A stretch of DNA of 20,850 bases from JBCCFX01 sp039029515 (GCA_039029515.1 JBCCFX010000047.1:1-20850); one strand, 5' to 3'. Counted from the stretch's first letter, positions 7,451-15,146 are shown. The notes: generated by a model not told the origin, from the letters alone. Translations and numbers: made by a program.

Positions 7451-8360
7451 TTCTGACCACATCCAGTTGATCCGTCAGTACGTGGATGGCGAGCTTGACG
7501 CGGACATTCGCGCCGATTTCGAAGCACGCCTCGCGGAAGACGCTGAGCTTCAACGTCGTGTGACGTTCGAACAGACGCTGCGCGATCGCGTTGGCGCGCA
7601 TCTTTCTCGCGCCGTTGAAACGCCGGTCGATCTGGAAGCCCGCATTCGCGGCGCACTCCGCGACGCATCGTCGCCGACCGAAACGAACGCTGCGGTCGCA
7701 GGGTCCGTTGGGACGCCTGGCGGCGGAAGCCGTGCGAACTGGTTTGCCGTCGCGGCGTGTCTCGCAATCGTCGCCGGCGCCGTGTTGTTCGGTATTTTCG
7801 GACCATCCATTGATGATCAGAATTCGCCTGATCCGCAGAAGAACGGTGAGATCCTCGCGGCCACAACCCTGTGGACAAGTGAGCAGCATTCGCGCTGCAC
7901 GATGGATCCTGCCTTGCTGAAGTCCATGACCGAAGATTGCGCCACGCCCGAGATTGGCGAACAGGTGATGCGCGATTTCCTCCGCCTCACCGATTGCTCG
8001 GTGAAGTTCTTTGAACTCGAAGAGCTTGGTTTCCAGTACCTCGGCGGTGGGAAGACCATGGCACCGGGCGACACGCCGGCGTTCCATGTCGTCTATATGC
8101 GTCCGCGCTCGCATAAGCATGGCGGCGCGATGCTCAGCTTTTTCATGGTGCGCGCGGAAGGCGAATTCGAAGGTGCTGCGACGAACTCCGGCACCTGGAA
8201 GCCGAACAATCCTGTGCCGTCCTGCCGACACAAAGTGCTTCGTACGCTCGATGATGATGTCGTGATGTTCATGGTCTGCTGCGACCAGAACTCCACGGAT
8301 GACATCGGCGAGTACCTCAGCAAGAAGCTTGCCTCCGGCATGTGTGAGAAGAGCCGCTGA
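7443..8360 (+). CDS. Single-pass membrane protein, probable anti-sigma factor
   Basis: The protein is 305 residues. The N-terminal ~40 residues (IRQYVDGELDADIRADFEARL...) match the helical start of zinc-finger-like anti-sigma domains but lack the His/Cys metal ligands. One transmembrane helix spans residues ~99-119 (NWFAVAACLAIVAGAVLFGI). The C-terminal ~185 residues would be periplasmic and contain several cysteines (CTMD, DCATP, DCSV, SCRH, CCDQ, MCEK) that could form disulfides or sense a signal. Its position right after an ECF sigma gene supports the anti-sigma role. The ribosome binding site is weak, so expression may depend on coupling to the upstream frames. The sensed signal is unknown. 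Confidence 0.75.
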   Translation: MHDSDHIQLIRQYVDGELDADIRADFEARLAEDAELQRRVTFEQTLRDRVGAHLSRAVETPVDLEARIRGALRDASSPTETNAAVAGSVGTPGGGSRANWFAVAACLAIVAGAVLFGIFGPSIDDQNSPDPQKNGEILAATTLWTSEQHSRCTMDPALLKSMTEDCATPEIGEQVMRDFLRLTDCSVKFFELEELGFQYLGGGKTMAPGDTPAFHVVYMRPRSHKHGGAMLSFFMVRAEGEFEGAATNSGTWKPNNPVPSCRHKVLRTLDDDVVMFMVCCDQNSTDDIGEYLSKKLASGMCEKSR

Positions 8361-8420
8361 GTCGGGTCGTCTCACAACCGCCGATAACCAGAGCACGATC
8401 CATAGGGTTTTCCGCGATTC

Positions 8421-8443
8421 GGGAGGCGAATTTCGCCGATCCC
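8421..8443 (+). other. Hairpin in the intergenic region after the anti-sigma gene
   Basis: GGGAGGCGA and TCGCC-GA-TCCC pair in nine base pairs with a 2-base bulge and loop ATT. No T-run follows, so intrinsic termination is doubtful. The remainder of 8361-8548 holds no clear promoter or gene. Confidence 0.3.
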
Positions 8444-8548
8444 AACGATCCGGGCGAACCTTGTCGCGACTTGGGTCAATAATTCCATAGGGCAGGGCGT
8501 CATACCCTTGAGGGCCTGCTGTCTGCCCGCTGGATGGAGCGACCACTG

Positions 8549-10252
8549 ATGTCGAAGATGCTGAATACTGGCCGTCACCTTGCCATCGCCACGCTGCTTG
8601 GCGCATCGCTTGGTGCGCTCACCACGCCCGCCGTTGCCCAGGATGCGCTCGGGGCTGGAGACGTGCTCGATGCCAACCTCAATGTGAACGGCACGCGCAA
8701 CAGCGCACAGCTCAGCAATCGCGTGGATTACCGCGCGCGAAACCTCCTGGTGACAGGCAATGTCGCTGGCGGTCGCGGATTCCGCGGCGCCGTTGGCTAC
8801 ACCGCTGCCAATGACTTCCGCGATCTCGAAGGCACGGTCGGGTCCAATGACCTCTTCTCGTTCCGAGCAGACTCGGCGTTCTCGTCCATCTCGACCATCA
8901 ACACCGGCAACACGTATAACCAGCTTCGGTTCGGTCAGGACCTTGGCATCATCGAGTACCGGCAATCCACGTCCGGCGCGAACCTGTCGCGCGTGACGAC
9001 GGAACGCTCGCCGTATTCGATCCCCACGCGCGTCACGATCGATGATGCGGTGCGCGTTGATCGCCTGACGGCAGAGAACTCATTTGCCAGCCGCGTCGAG
9101 CGCTACGCCGATCCGAAAGTCGTTGGCGCCGGGCAGGACGTGAACGGTCAGTTTCTGTACATCAGTGCATCGGCGACGCGCGGTATCGAAGCGGTCCCGG
9201 TCACCGATGGGCGCTACGCGCTCGGCCTCAATGACTACGACATGATGCGCCTCAAGGAAGACATCGATGATGGCTACGATGCGAGCCGACTCGGTCAGAC
9301 CTTTGACGGCAGTCTCGTCGGTTTCGCCAACGAGATCTCCGCGCTGGACACGCGCCTTGAATCATCGCAACTCGACGATGGTCGTCTTGACACAATCGAC
9401 TCCGCAGAACGCCGTGAATCGGAGTACGTCAGTGTGCTCCAGCGCATCCGAGACCGCTATGCGGAACGCGATGACGTGGACGTTACCGTCGAAGACGCAC
9501 TGCTCGAGGAAATCGACACCGATATGCAGGAGTTGATCCAGCAGCTTCGAGATGAAGCTGCGGATGAACCGACCGACGCGGATGCCGATGAGAACCTCCG
9601 CGAAACCATGCCGGATGCACTCGAACGCATCGAGCGGCTGCGCGGAGACGACGACACTGATGAAGAAGATGATGAAGACGGCGACGAGCGTGATCTCGAC
9701 GATATGTCCGTTGCGGACCGTGCTCGCCTGATTCAGGCACTTCGACATCAGGAGCAGGTGAAATCCCTGTCATCTGCAGCGTCGACGCGATTCAACGAAC
9801 TCGTCCAATCCGCCGAAGACAAACTCGCCAAGGGCGAATACTTCTGGGCCGAACGACGCTTCGTCCGTGCGCTTCGCTTCAATCCCGGCGAGCCGCTTGC
9901 AACCGCAGGCATGGGCCACGCCCAGATCGGCGCCGGCACGTACGCCACGGCATCACTGACGCTGCGGCAGTTGCTCATTAATCGCCCCGAGATGATCGAT
10001 GTGATGTACGACGCATCACTGCTGCCGAATCGTGTGGCGATGAACAACGCAGCTGACAAGCTCGATTCGCGCCTCGTGGACAACAGCGATCCGGCTTCCA
10101 ACGGATTCCTGCTCGCGTACATCGGACACCAGAACAATGATCGGGCGATGATCACGCGCGGACTTGATGCGATGGCGGCCGGCGACCCCGAATCCAAGTT
10201 GCTGCCGCTGCTTCGGGAGATCTGGCTGGCCGATGAGAACGCCACGAAATGA
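8549..10252 (+). CDS. Exported protein with C-terminal TPR-like region
   Basis: I prefer ATG 8549 (567 residues) over ATG 8534 because GGAG lies nine bases upstream and the signal peptide then starts MSKMLNTGRH and ends ...TTPAVA|Q near residue 31. After cleavage comes a beta-rich stretch with repeated NVNG/GTRN/GAVGY-type segments (~32-120), then a largely helical acidic region. Residues ~364-384 are a highly acidic run (DDDTDEEDDEDGDERDLDD). Residues ~414-484 look like tetratricopeptide helices (SAEDKLAKGEYFWAERRFVR, ALRFNPGEPLATAGMGHAQI). It is probably a periplasmic or envelope protein that binds partners. I do not recognise a named family. Confidence 0.85.
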   Translation: MSKMLNTGRHLAIATLLGASLGALTTPAVAQDALGAGDVLDANLNVNGTRNSAQLSNRVDYRARNLLVTGNVAGGRGFRGAVGYTAANDFRDLEGTVGSNDLFSFRADSAFSSISTINTGNTYNQLRFGQDLGIIEYRQSTSGANLSRVTTERSPYSIPTRVTIDDAVRVDRLTAENSFASRVERYADPKVVGAGQDVNGQFLYISASATRGIEAVPVTDGRYALGLNDYDMMRLKEDIDDGYDASRLGQTFDGSLVGFANEISALDTRLESSQLDDGRLDTIDSAERRESEYVSVLQRIRDRYAERDDVDVTVEDALLEEIDTDMQELIQQLRDEAADEPTDADADENLRETMPDALERIERLRGDDDTDEEDDEDGDERDLDDMSVADRARLIQALRHQEQVKSLSSAASTRFNELVQSAEDKLAKGEYFWAERRFVRALRFNPGEPLATAGMGHAQIGAGTYATASLTLRQLLINRPEMIDVMYDASLLPNRVAMNNAADKLDSRLVDNSDPASNGFLLAYIGHQNNDRAMITRGLDAMAAGDPESKLLPLLREIWLADENATK

Positions 10253-10315
10253 CGCCAGCCGCCCGACGGTCTCGTTGACGATATACCCCTGTTTTATCGG
10301 CCCGAATGCGTGTTT

Positions 10316-10340
10316 TCACGTCGACTTGAAATCACGTCGA
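10316..10340 (+). promoter_or_regulatory. Direct repeat of TCACGTCGA upstream of the small protein
   Basis: The nine bases TCACGTCGA occur at 10316-10324 and again at 10332-10340, 16 bases apart. The second copy ends 10 bases before ATG 10351. Spacing of about one and a half helical turns could suit a DNA-binding regulator, or the repeat may be chance. Confidence 0.3.
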
Positions 10341-10350
10341 TGATGTATGC

Positions 10351-10629
10351 ATGAGCACGATCGGCTCACCCATCGAGACCTCGCTGCTGCAGACGGCTCA
10401 GGCCCAGCGCACCGCAGCGACCAAGCGGAACCGCGAACGAGCGCAGTCCGAAAAGGGGCAGCGCCGGGCTGACCACGCCGACCTCAAGGTCGCAGGGACA
10501 GAAGCTGCGGATGCTGTCCGCGCGCTGCCACAGAATGACTCCGAAGAAGCCCACTCCGAGCATCAGGGGCAGCCGGATCTTCATGACCGCCCGGATGAAG
10601 ACAAGCCGCGCATCGATGTCGTTGCCTGA
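10351..10629 (+). CDS. Small polar hypothetical protein (92 aa)
   Basis: The frame starts MSTIGSPIETSLLQTAQAQRT and is strongly hydrophilic, rich in Ala, Arg, Glu and Asp, with no signal peptide or membrane segment. It ends PRIDVVA. An MSTIG...-like start and an acidic tail ending in a short (I/L)D-hydrophobic-A motif resemble small conserved planctomycete proteins I have seen, but I cannot name a family. No strong ribosome binding site is visible. The N-terminal third (residues ~12-35) could form a charged helix. The opposite strand carries only a weaker frame, so I take this as the coding strand. Confidence 0.65.
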   Translation: MSTIGSPIETSLLQTAQAQRTAATKRNRERAQSEKGQRRADHADLKVAGTEAADAVRALPQNDSEEAHSEHQGQPDLHDRPDEDKPRIDVVA

Positions 10630-10743
10630 TCATCGCGATCTGATCACATCTGGAATCCACCGGTTGTCGTCCGTGTCGTGATGACACGCCGTTCCTCGCT
10701 ATGATCGCGCAGGACACCACGCCGCGATGCGCCGACGAGAGCC

Positions 10744-11391
10744 ATGCACGACATGCACAATATGTCACATCCGAAGAACCCCAATCCAATGCTCCCGGTC
10801 ATCGGTTTGACCGGCGGGATCGCATCGGGCAAATCCGAGGTCGGTCGATTCCTCGCGGACCTTGGCTGTCTCGTCGTGAACTCTGACCAGCTTGGACACG
10901 AAGCGCTGCGAGACGACATCGTCCGTAAGACGCTGGTGTCATGGTGGGGCGAGTCCATCGTGGATGACTCAGGCGAGCTTGATCGATCAGCGATCGCACG
11001 GATCGTCTTCTCGTCTCCCGGGGAGCGTCAGCGACTGGAAGCACTGGTGCATCCATGGATTGAAGCGCGACGACGAGCATTGTTTGACGATCCGCCAACC
11101 GACACACGGGCATTGGTGATCGATGCGCCGCTGTTGCTGGAAGCAGGTCTTGGCGACGAATGTGATGCGGTCATCTTCGTGGACGCGGACCGGTCGATTC
11201 GCGCCGCGCGGGTGCAGGCCACGCGCGGCTGGACCGTCGAGGACCTGGAACGTCGGGAGTCTGCCCAGTTCGGGCTTGACGAGAAGCGAAAGCAGGCCGA
11301 TTATGTGGTGGTCAACGAGGGCGATCGCGACTCGCTTCGGCATCGCGTACAAGAGGTTCTCGATGACATCCTCACCGCGTCGGAGGCGTGA
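10744..11391 (+). CDS. coaE: Dephospho-CoA kinase
   Basis: This enzyme phosphorylates the 3' hydroxyl of dephospho-CoA, the last step of coenzyme A synthesis. From ATG 10744 the protein has 215 residues. The P-loop GGIASGKS is at 24-31, the typical segment DAPLLLEAGL lies near residue 126, and the lid-like R-x-x-A-Q-x-G-L region (RRESAQFGLDEKRKQAD) follows. GAGAG lies just before the first ATG. Starts at 10753, 10762 or 10789 are possible, because most family members begin only a few residues before the VIGLTGG strand; the first ~15 residues here are an unusual Met/His/Asn/Pro-rich leader. rho follows after about 300 bases. Confidence 0.95.
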   Translation: MHDMHNMSHPKNPNPMLPVIGLTGGIASGKSEVGRFLADLGCLVVNSDQLGHEALRDDIVRKTLVSWWGESIVDDSGELDRSAIARIVFSSPGERQRLEALVHPWIEARRRALFDDPPTDTRALVIDAPLLLEAGLGDECDAVIFVDADRSIRAARVQATRGWTVEDLERRESAQFGLDEKRKQADYVVVNEGDRDSLRHRVQEVLDDILTASEA

Positions 11392-11581
11392 GCCTCGCCG
11401 CATTCCCAGGCTGACACCAGATCACGTGTCGTTCGGCAAGCGCAGGAGCGTTGGCCGTGTCCCGATCATGATGAGCCCGGCCGTGGCGTGTATCGCACAC
11501 GATGTTGGTGACCTTCCGTTGGTGCTGAACCGGCCGTATGGCACGCCGGTCCGCACGATGATCCCTCCTCCATCACGGTGA
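11363..11581 (+). CDS. Possible small ORF in the rho leader (72 aa)
   Basis: ATG 11363 has AAGAGG six bases upstream and opens a 72-codon frame that overlaps the end of coaE by 29 bases and ends 109 bases before rho. Codons past the overlap favour G or C in the third position. The product would be arginine- and proline-rich (MTSSPRRRREPRRIPRL...). I recognise no family. It could be a leader peptide for rho, as E. coli rho also has a translated leader ORF (rhoL), or a chance frame. Confidence 0.25.
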   Translation: MTSSPRRRREPRRIPRLTPDHVSFGKRRSVGRVPIMMSPAVACIAHDVGDLPLVLNRPYGTPVRTMIPPPSR

Positions 11582-11679
11582 GCCCCCGATGCATTCGGGT
11601 TCGGACCAGAACAACCTCACACACCGAGAGCGCACAACGCTCGACTCACCCCCGTCATCGCTTGCGAAAGCAGCAGGAG
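11529..11679 (+). promoter_or_regulatory. Structured leader and ribosome binding site of rho
   Basis: Small hairpins occur in series: ACCGGC/GCCGGT (11529-11550), CCCGA-TGCAT-TCGGG (11585-11599), and GCTT-GCGA-AAGC with a GNRA-type loop (11660-11671). AGGAG at 11675-11679 is the ribosome binding site for ATG 11691. No clear promoter is seen in 11392-11690. Confidence 0.35.
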
Positions 11680-11690
11680 TCTGATGTCCC

Positions 11691-13121
11691 ATGGCAAAGC
11701 GCCGACGACGTAAGAAGACCTCTCATTCATCATCCCACGCCGCTGCGGCGACGATGGTGCTGAAGCCGGGCGAAGTGCCGTCCGACGAAGTGCTCGAGGC
11801 GGAAGCCAAGGCGCTCGAAGAGGAAACGCAAGGTCGATACGACCAGGCGAAGAAGAAGGGCGACCTCGACCTCGCGTCATTGCAGCACCTCAAGAACGAG
11901 GAGCTCGCAAAGCTCGCGAAGAAGGAGAAGATCGCCGACTTCGCCACGCTTCCGAAACAGAAGCTCGTCTTTGAAATCCTGAAGTCCCGCGCACAGAAGC
12001 AGGGACTCATGATCGGCGAAGGCACGCTCGAGATCCTGCCCGATGGCTACGGCTTCCTCCGCAGCCCGGAGTACTCGTACACCGCATCGCCGGATGATGT
12101 GTACGTCAGCCCGTCGCAGATCAGGCGTTTTGGCCTGCGCAAGGGCCAGATCATCAAGGGGCTCATTCGACCGCCGAAGGAACAGGAAACGTATTTCGCA
12201 CTGCTGCGCGTCGAGGAAGTGAACGGCCGCGATCCGAAAAAAATTCAATCGCTGCCGACGTTCGAGAACCTTACGCCGCTGCATCCCGAAGAGCGCATTC
12301 ATCTCGAGAACGAACAAAGCGAACTCGAAACCCGCGTGATCGATCTCGTCACGCCGCTCGGCTTCGGACAGCGCGCCCTCATCGTCGCGCCGCCGCGCAC
12401 CGGTAAGACCGTGCTCCTTCAGAAGATCACCCGCGCGATTGCGACCAACCACGATGATGTCTACGTCATTGTGCTGCTCGTGGATGAACGCCCGGAAGAA
12501 GTGACGGACTTCCGTCGCAACACGCCGGACCGCGTCGAGGTCGTCGCGAGTACGTTCGACGAAGAAGCACGTCGACACATTCAGGTGGCCGAGATGGTGA
12601 GCGAGAAGGCGCGACGCAAGGTCGAGTTCGGCGAGAACGTCGTCATCCTGCTCGACTCCATCACCCGACTCGCGCGTGGCTACAACAACGCCATGCCGAC
12701 GTCCGGCAAGATCGGGACCGGCGGTGTTGATACCAAGGCGCTCATCAAGCCCAAGAAGTTCTTCGGCGCCGCCCGGAACATCGAGAACGGCGGCTCGCTC
12801 ACCATCATCGCGACGGCGCTGGTCGATACCGGCTCCAAGGCCGATGAAGTGATCTTCGAAGAGTTCAAGGGCACCGGCAACGCCGAACTGCATCTCACCC
12901 GTTCGCTCGTCGAGAAACGAATCTGGCCCGCGATCGATATTCCCGCGTCCGGCACGCGTCGTGAAGAACTGTTGCTGGACCAGAAGGAACACGAACTCGT
13001 CGTCCGGCTCCGCAAGGTCGTGTCGGACATGTCCGTCGTGGAAGCCATGGAACTGTTGCGCTCACGCATGCTCAAGACGAACTCCAACGCCGAATTCCTG
13101 ATGACCATGAACCTGGCGTGA
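11691..13121 (+). CDS. rho: Transcription termination factor Rho
   Basis: Rho is a hexameric RNA helicase that releases RNA polymerase. The protein has 476 residues. A basic start (MAKRRRRKK) and a charged helical extension fill residues 1-80. The primary RNA-binding cold-shock-like domain is at ~111-155 (GTLEILPDGYGFLRSP, then DDVYVSPSQIRRFGLRKG). The ATPase has Walker A APPRTGKT at 233-240, DERPEEVTD at 265, a Walker B ending LLDSITRLAR near 323, and the Q/R-loop segments SGKIGTGGVD and SKADEVIFEEFKGTGN. Against E. coli Rho, the P-loop reads RTGKT instead of KAGKT. The stop codon is followed one base later by heptamer array B. Confidence 0.98.
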   Translation: MAKRRRRKKTSHSSSHAAAATMVLKPGEVPSDEVLEAEAKALEEETQGRYDQAKKKGDLDLASLQHLKNEELAKLAKKEKIADFATLPKQKLVFEILKSRAQKQGLMIGEGTLEILPDGYGFLRSPEYSYTASPDDVYVSPSQIRRFGLRKGQIIKGLIRPPKEQETYFALLRVEEVNGRDPKKIQSLPTFENLTPLHPEERIHLENEQSELETRVIDLVTPLGFGQRALIVAPPRTGKTVLLQKITRAIATNHDDVYVIVLLVDERPEEVTDFRRNTPDRVEVVASTFDEEARRHIQVAEMVSEKARRKVEFGENVVILLDSITRLARGYNNAMPTSGKIGTGGVDTKALIKPKKFFGAARNIENGGSLTIIATALVDTGSKADEVIFEEFKGTGNAELHLTRSLVEKRIWPAIDIPASGTRREELLLDQKEHELVVRLRKVVSDMSVVEAMELLRSRMLKTNSNAEFLMTMNLA

Positions 13122-13122
13122 T

Positions 13123-13213
13123 GAGTCGTGGGTTTTGGGTTGTGGGTCTCGGGTTTTGAGTCGTGGGTGATGGGCCCATGGCATGCAAATCCAACATGGC
13201 TCATGGCTCATGG
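13123..13213. repeat. Heptanucleotide tandem array B
   Basis: Thirteen contiguous 7-base units fill 13123-13213: GAGTCGT, GGGTTTT, GGGTTGT, GGGTCTC, GGGTTTT, GAGTCGT, GGGTGAT, GGGCCCA, TGGCATG, CAAATCC, AACATGG, CTCATGG, CTCATGG. G-rich units change to CATGG-type units through palindromes (GGGCCC, GGCATGC-like). The array starts one base after the rho stop codon. The region 13214-13352 after it shows no gene. Confidence 0.8.
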
Positions 13214-13366
13214 CTGCCTTGCCCTGCTAGACTTGTTCCGTCGTATGAGCGTGGCGGCACCGGGGCACCTGTCTTCCGCCGTCGGCGATTCGTACAGTCA
13301 GTGATCATCGCGGCTGGGGGTGGATGAAACGTCGCGCACGCGATGCGAGCACGAGGAGATTCAGTC

Positions 13367-14302
13367 ATGTATCAGTTGCAGCAACAGACCCTCAAGTCGA
13401 CAGACGACCGGCGCGGGTTCACGATCGTGGAACTGCTCGTAGTCATCGGCGTGCTCGCCGTCCTGGTTGGCATCCTCATTCCCGCGTTCATTGGCGTGCG
13501 ATCGGGTGCGGTCCGAACCAAGTCCGCGAACAACCTGCGACAGATCAACGTCTATCTCACGCAATACGCAGATGAGTACCGTGATGCCGTCGTACCGAGT
13601 CAGTTCAACTACTCGATGAACACGGTGAAGGGCAATGTTCGCAATGTCACGGGCCTGACGGACTCACTTGGTCAGTCTGCCGGCACGTGGGCCGACATCC
13701 TCTGGACGAACTATGAGCTCGGCGTGTACGAAGTTGCCACCGCGACGATCGGGCACAACTACCGTCAGGTCGCGCCGGACCAGGCTCTGTACGACCTCTT
13801 TGACGACGATCAGGATCAGGTCGACAACGTCCTGCGTTCGTTTGCCGACAACACGCGCGGCGTGCCAGGCGGCAGCGGCGCGTTGCCGTACGGAACCGGC
13901 GCGCAGACGATTGGCCAGCCGGGTTACTTTGCGGCGAACAACTTCTTCAATGCTGATGCGATGTCGATGACCTTTAACGACACGTTTACCAACTCGCAGA
14001 TTCGCCAGCCGGAACGGTCGATGTACCTCGTCGACTCGTATGCCGGCGCAACGATCGAAGACGATCCGGAACAGTGGGACAATTCAAGTCAGTCAGGCAG
14101 TGGCGAAGTCATCTCGATCTCGGATGACTCGCCGGTGGAAGTCGACTTCCGCTACAACGGTGTGGCGCTGATGTTGTTCATGGATGGTCATACCGACACG
14201 CTTGCGCCGTGGCGTGATCTTGATCAGCTGGAGCAGACGCAGCCGATCCGCGTGCGCTGCCTTGATCGTCGCCCGGGCGATTGCCCGGATCCGATGCCGT
14301 AA
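13367..14302 (+). CDS. Type IV pilin-like protein (prepilin N-terminal signal)
   Basis: The start at 13367 is supported by GAGGAG at 13353-13358; the longer frame from 13343 lacks this. The 311-residue protein has a class III prepilin signal: short basic leader, cleavage after G17 in RRG|FTIVE, the conserved Glu at mature position 5, and a hydrophobic helix to about residue 40. The C-terminal domain has the segment NGVALMLFMDGHTDTL, resembling the H-X9-DG region of the many planctomycete DUF1559-type pseudopilin-like proteins. It is probably processed by a prepilin peptidase and held in the cytoplasmic membrane or assembled in a pseudopilus. No other pilus or type II secretion gene is in the window. 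Confidence 0.88.
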   Translation: MYQLQQQTLKSTDDRRGFTIVELLVVIGVLAVLVGILIPAFIGVRSGAVRTKSANNLRQINVYLTQYADEYRDAVVPSQFNYSMNTVKGNVRNVTGLTDSLGQSAGTWADILWTNYELGVYEVATATIGHNYRQVAPDQALYDLFDDDQDQVDNVLRSFADNTRGVPGGSGALPYGTGAQTIGQPGYFAANNFFNADAMSMTFNDTFTNSQIRQPERSMYLVDSYAGATIEDDPEQWDNSSQSGSGEVISISDDSPVEVDFRYNGVALMLFMDGHTDTLAPWRDLDQLEQTQPIRVRCLDRRPGDCPDPMP

Positions 14303-14314
14303 CGCATCACATGT

Positions 14315-14331
14315 GAAACTGGGTGAGTTTC
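14315..14331 (+). other. Short hairpin after the pilin-like gene
   Basis: GAAACT-GGGTG-AGTTTC is a perfect 6-bp stem 13 bases after the stop codon. It lacks a T-run, so it may protect the 3' end or act weakly in termination. The region between it and 14427 shows only a doubtful extended -10 (TGCTACCAT, 14369-14377). Confidence 0.35.
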
Positions 14332-14439
14332 GTCTTCCAACTTTGGATGGGTGATGTCCTGCGCTGACTGCTACCATGGCTGCTCACTGAGGGTGTGGGT
14401 GGACTGATGCGTTCTCCCCGCGCCTCGGAGGAGAAGCCC

Positions 14440-14601
14440 ATGCGTCTGTCACCGTTCGCCGCGATCAGCGGTTGCATCGTCGCGAAGTACGCGCCATCGG
14501 CGCACGTACTAGGCGTCGACGAGTGCGGAACGAGCATGCCGACTACGCGAGGCACCATCGTCTATGACGATCAATGTGAAAGCACTGGCGCCGCCCGTTG
14601 A
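14440..14601 (+). CDS. Small ORF in attenuator-like leader (53 aa)
   Basis: ATG 14440 follows a near-perfect Shine-Dalgarno GGAGGAG (14427-14433) at six bases. The 53-codon frame (MRLSPFAAISGCIVAKYAPS...) has mostly G or C in third positions. Its TGA stop (14599-14601) falls in the loop of the terminator hairpin at 14587-14614, so a ribosome finishing here would block that hairpin. This is the geometry of a leader peptide controlling transcription into the next gene. The product has three cysteines and no recognised family or run of one amino acid. It may instead be a small protein gene of its own with its own terminator. Confidence 0.5.
   Translation: MRLSPFAAISGCIVAKYAPSAHVLGVDECGTSMPTTRGTIVYDDQCESTGAAR
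14486..14571 (+). other. Two hairpins within the leader ORF
   Basis: AGTAC-GCGCC-ATC-GGCGC-(AC)-GTACT forms a 10-bp stem with a 2-base bulge (14486-14510). ATCGTC-TAT-GACGAT forms a 6-bp stem (14557-14571). Together with the terminator they make the leader strongly structured. I found no match to a riboswitch class I know. Confidence 0.5.
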
Positions 14602-14620
14602 TCCGGGCGGTGTCGTTTTT
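14587..14620 (+). terminator. Attenuator-like intrinsic terminator directly before a ribosome binding site
   Basis: An 11-bp GC-rich stem (14587-14597 with 14604-14614, two G-T wobbles) closes a 6-base loop and is followed by GTTTTT (14615-14620). GAGGAG, the ribosome binding site of the next gene, starts at the very next base (14621). No room remains for a promoter after it, so transcripts of the next gene must read through it. Confidence 0.75.
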
Positions 14621-14632
14621 GAGGAGACCACG

Positions 14633-15091
14633 ATGCAACTGACCAGACAACGGATTCAACTTGCGGTGTGCGCCGCGCTGCTCGCGTCGGCGACGACGCT
14701 CGTCGTGTTGGCTCGCCCCGCGACCGTCATCAGCGCCGACTTCAACAACGACGGCGCCTTCGACTGCCTCGACATCAACGCGCTCACGAACGAGATCGCC
14801 GCGGGCACGAACGACGCAGCATTCGACCTGAATGGCGACAACGTGGTGAACCTCGATGACCGCGATGCGTGGCTCGCCGAGGCGGGCGCCGCCAATCTCG
14901 CGAGCGGCAACCCGTTCCTGATCGGCGACGCCAACCTCGACGGCCTTGTCGATGGCCAGGACTTCATCATCTGGAATGCCACCAAGTTCACGAACGACGC
15001 CGACTACTGCAGTGGCGACTTCAACGCTGACGGCGTGGTGGACGGATCGGATTTCAATCTCTGGAACGAACGCAAGTTCACCTCATCCTGA
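14633..15091 (+). CDS. Small secreted protein made of four dockerin/EF-hand-like loops
   Basis: Start ATG 14633 has GAGGAG six bases upstream; the frame is open back to 14564 but only through the terminator. The 152-residue protein has a signal peptide (MQLTRQRIQLAVCAALLASA..., cleavage near residue 35). The rest is almost only calcium loops: DFNNDGAFDCLD (~36), DLNGDNVVNLDD (~65), DANLDGLVDGQD (~99) and DFNADGVVDGSD (~129), each followed by a helix as in type I dockerins. It would fold in calcium outside the cytoplasm. No catalytic domain is attached, so it may be a stand-alone adaptor. The large GACC-repeat gene follows after 55 bases, probably in the same transcript. Confidence 0.88.
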   Translation: MQLTRQRIQLAVCAALLASATTLVVLARPATVISADFNNDGAFDCLDINALTNEIAAGTNDAAFDLNGDNVVNLDDRDAWLAEAGAANLASGNPFLIGDANLDGLVDGQDFIIWNATKFTNDADYCSGDFNADGVVDGSDFNLWNERKFTSS

Positions 15092-15146
15092 CGTTCCAAC
15101 CCGATCGCGCTTACGCACCAACGCACGAAAACCTTCGAGAAGCATT

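Noticed and set aside
11877..12992. 371-codon minus-strand frame opposite rho
   Set aside because: It is a shadow of the codon bias of rho; the plus strand has all Rho motifs.
14303..14632. Known riboswitch (TPP, FMN, cobalamin, c-di-GMP) before the dockerin-like gene
   Set aside because: I looked for their conserved core words and did not find a convincing set; only hairpins and the terminator are supported.
14946..15146. Upstream extension of the 836-residue protein
   Set aside because: It is the dockerin-like gene read in the wrong frame; the signal peptide starts at 15147.
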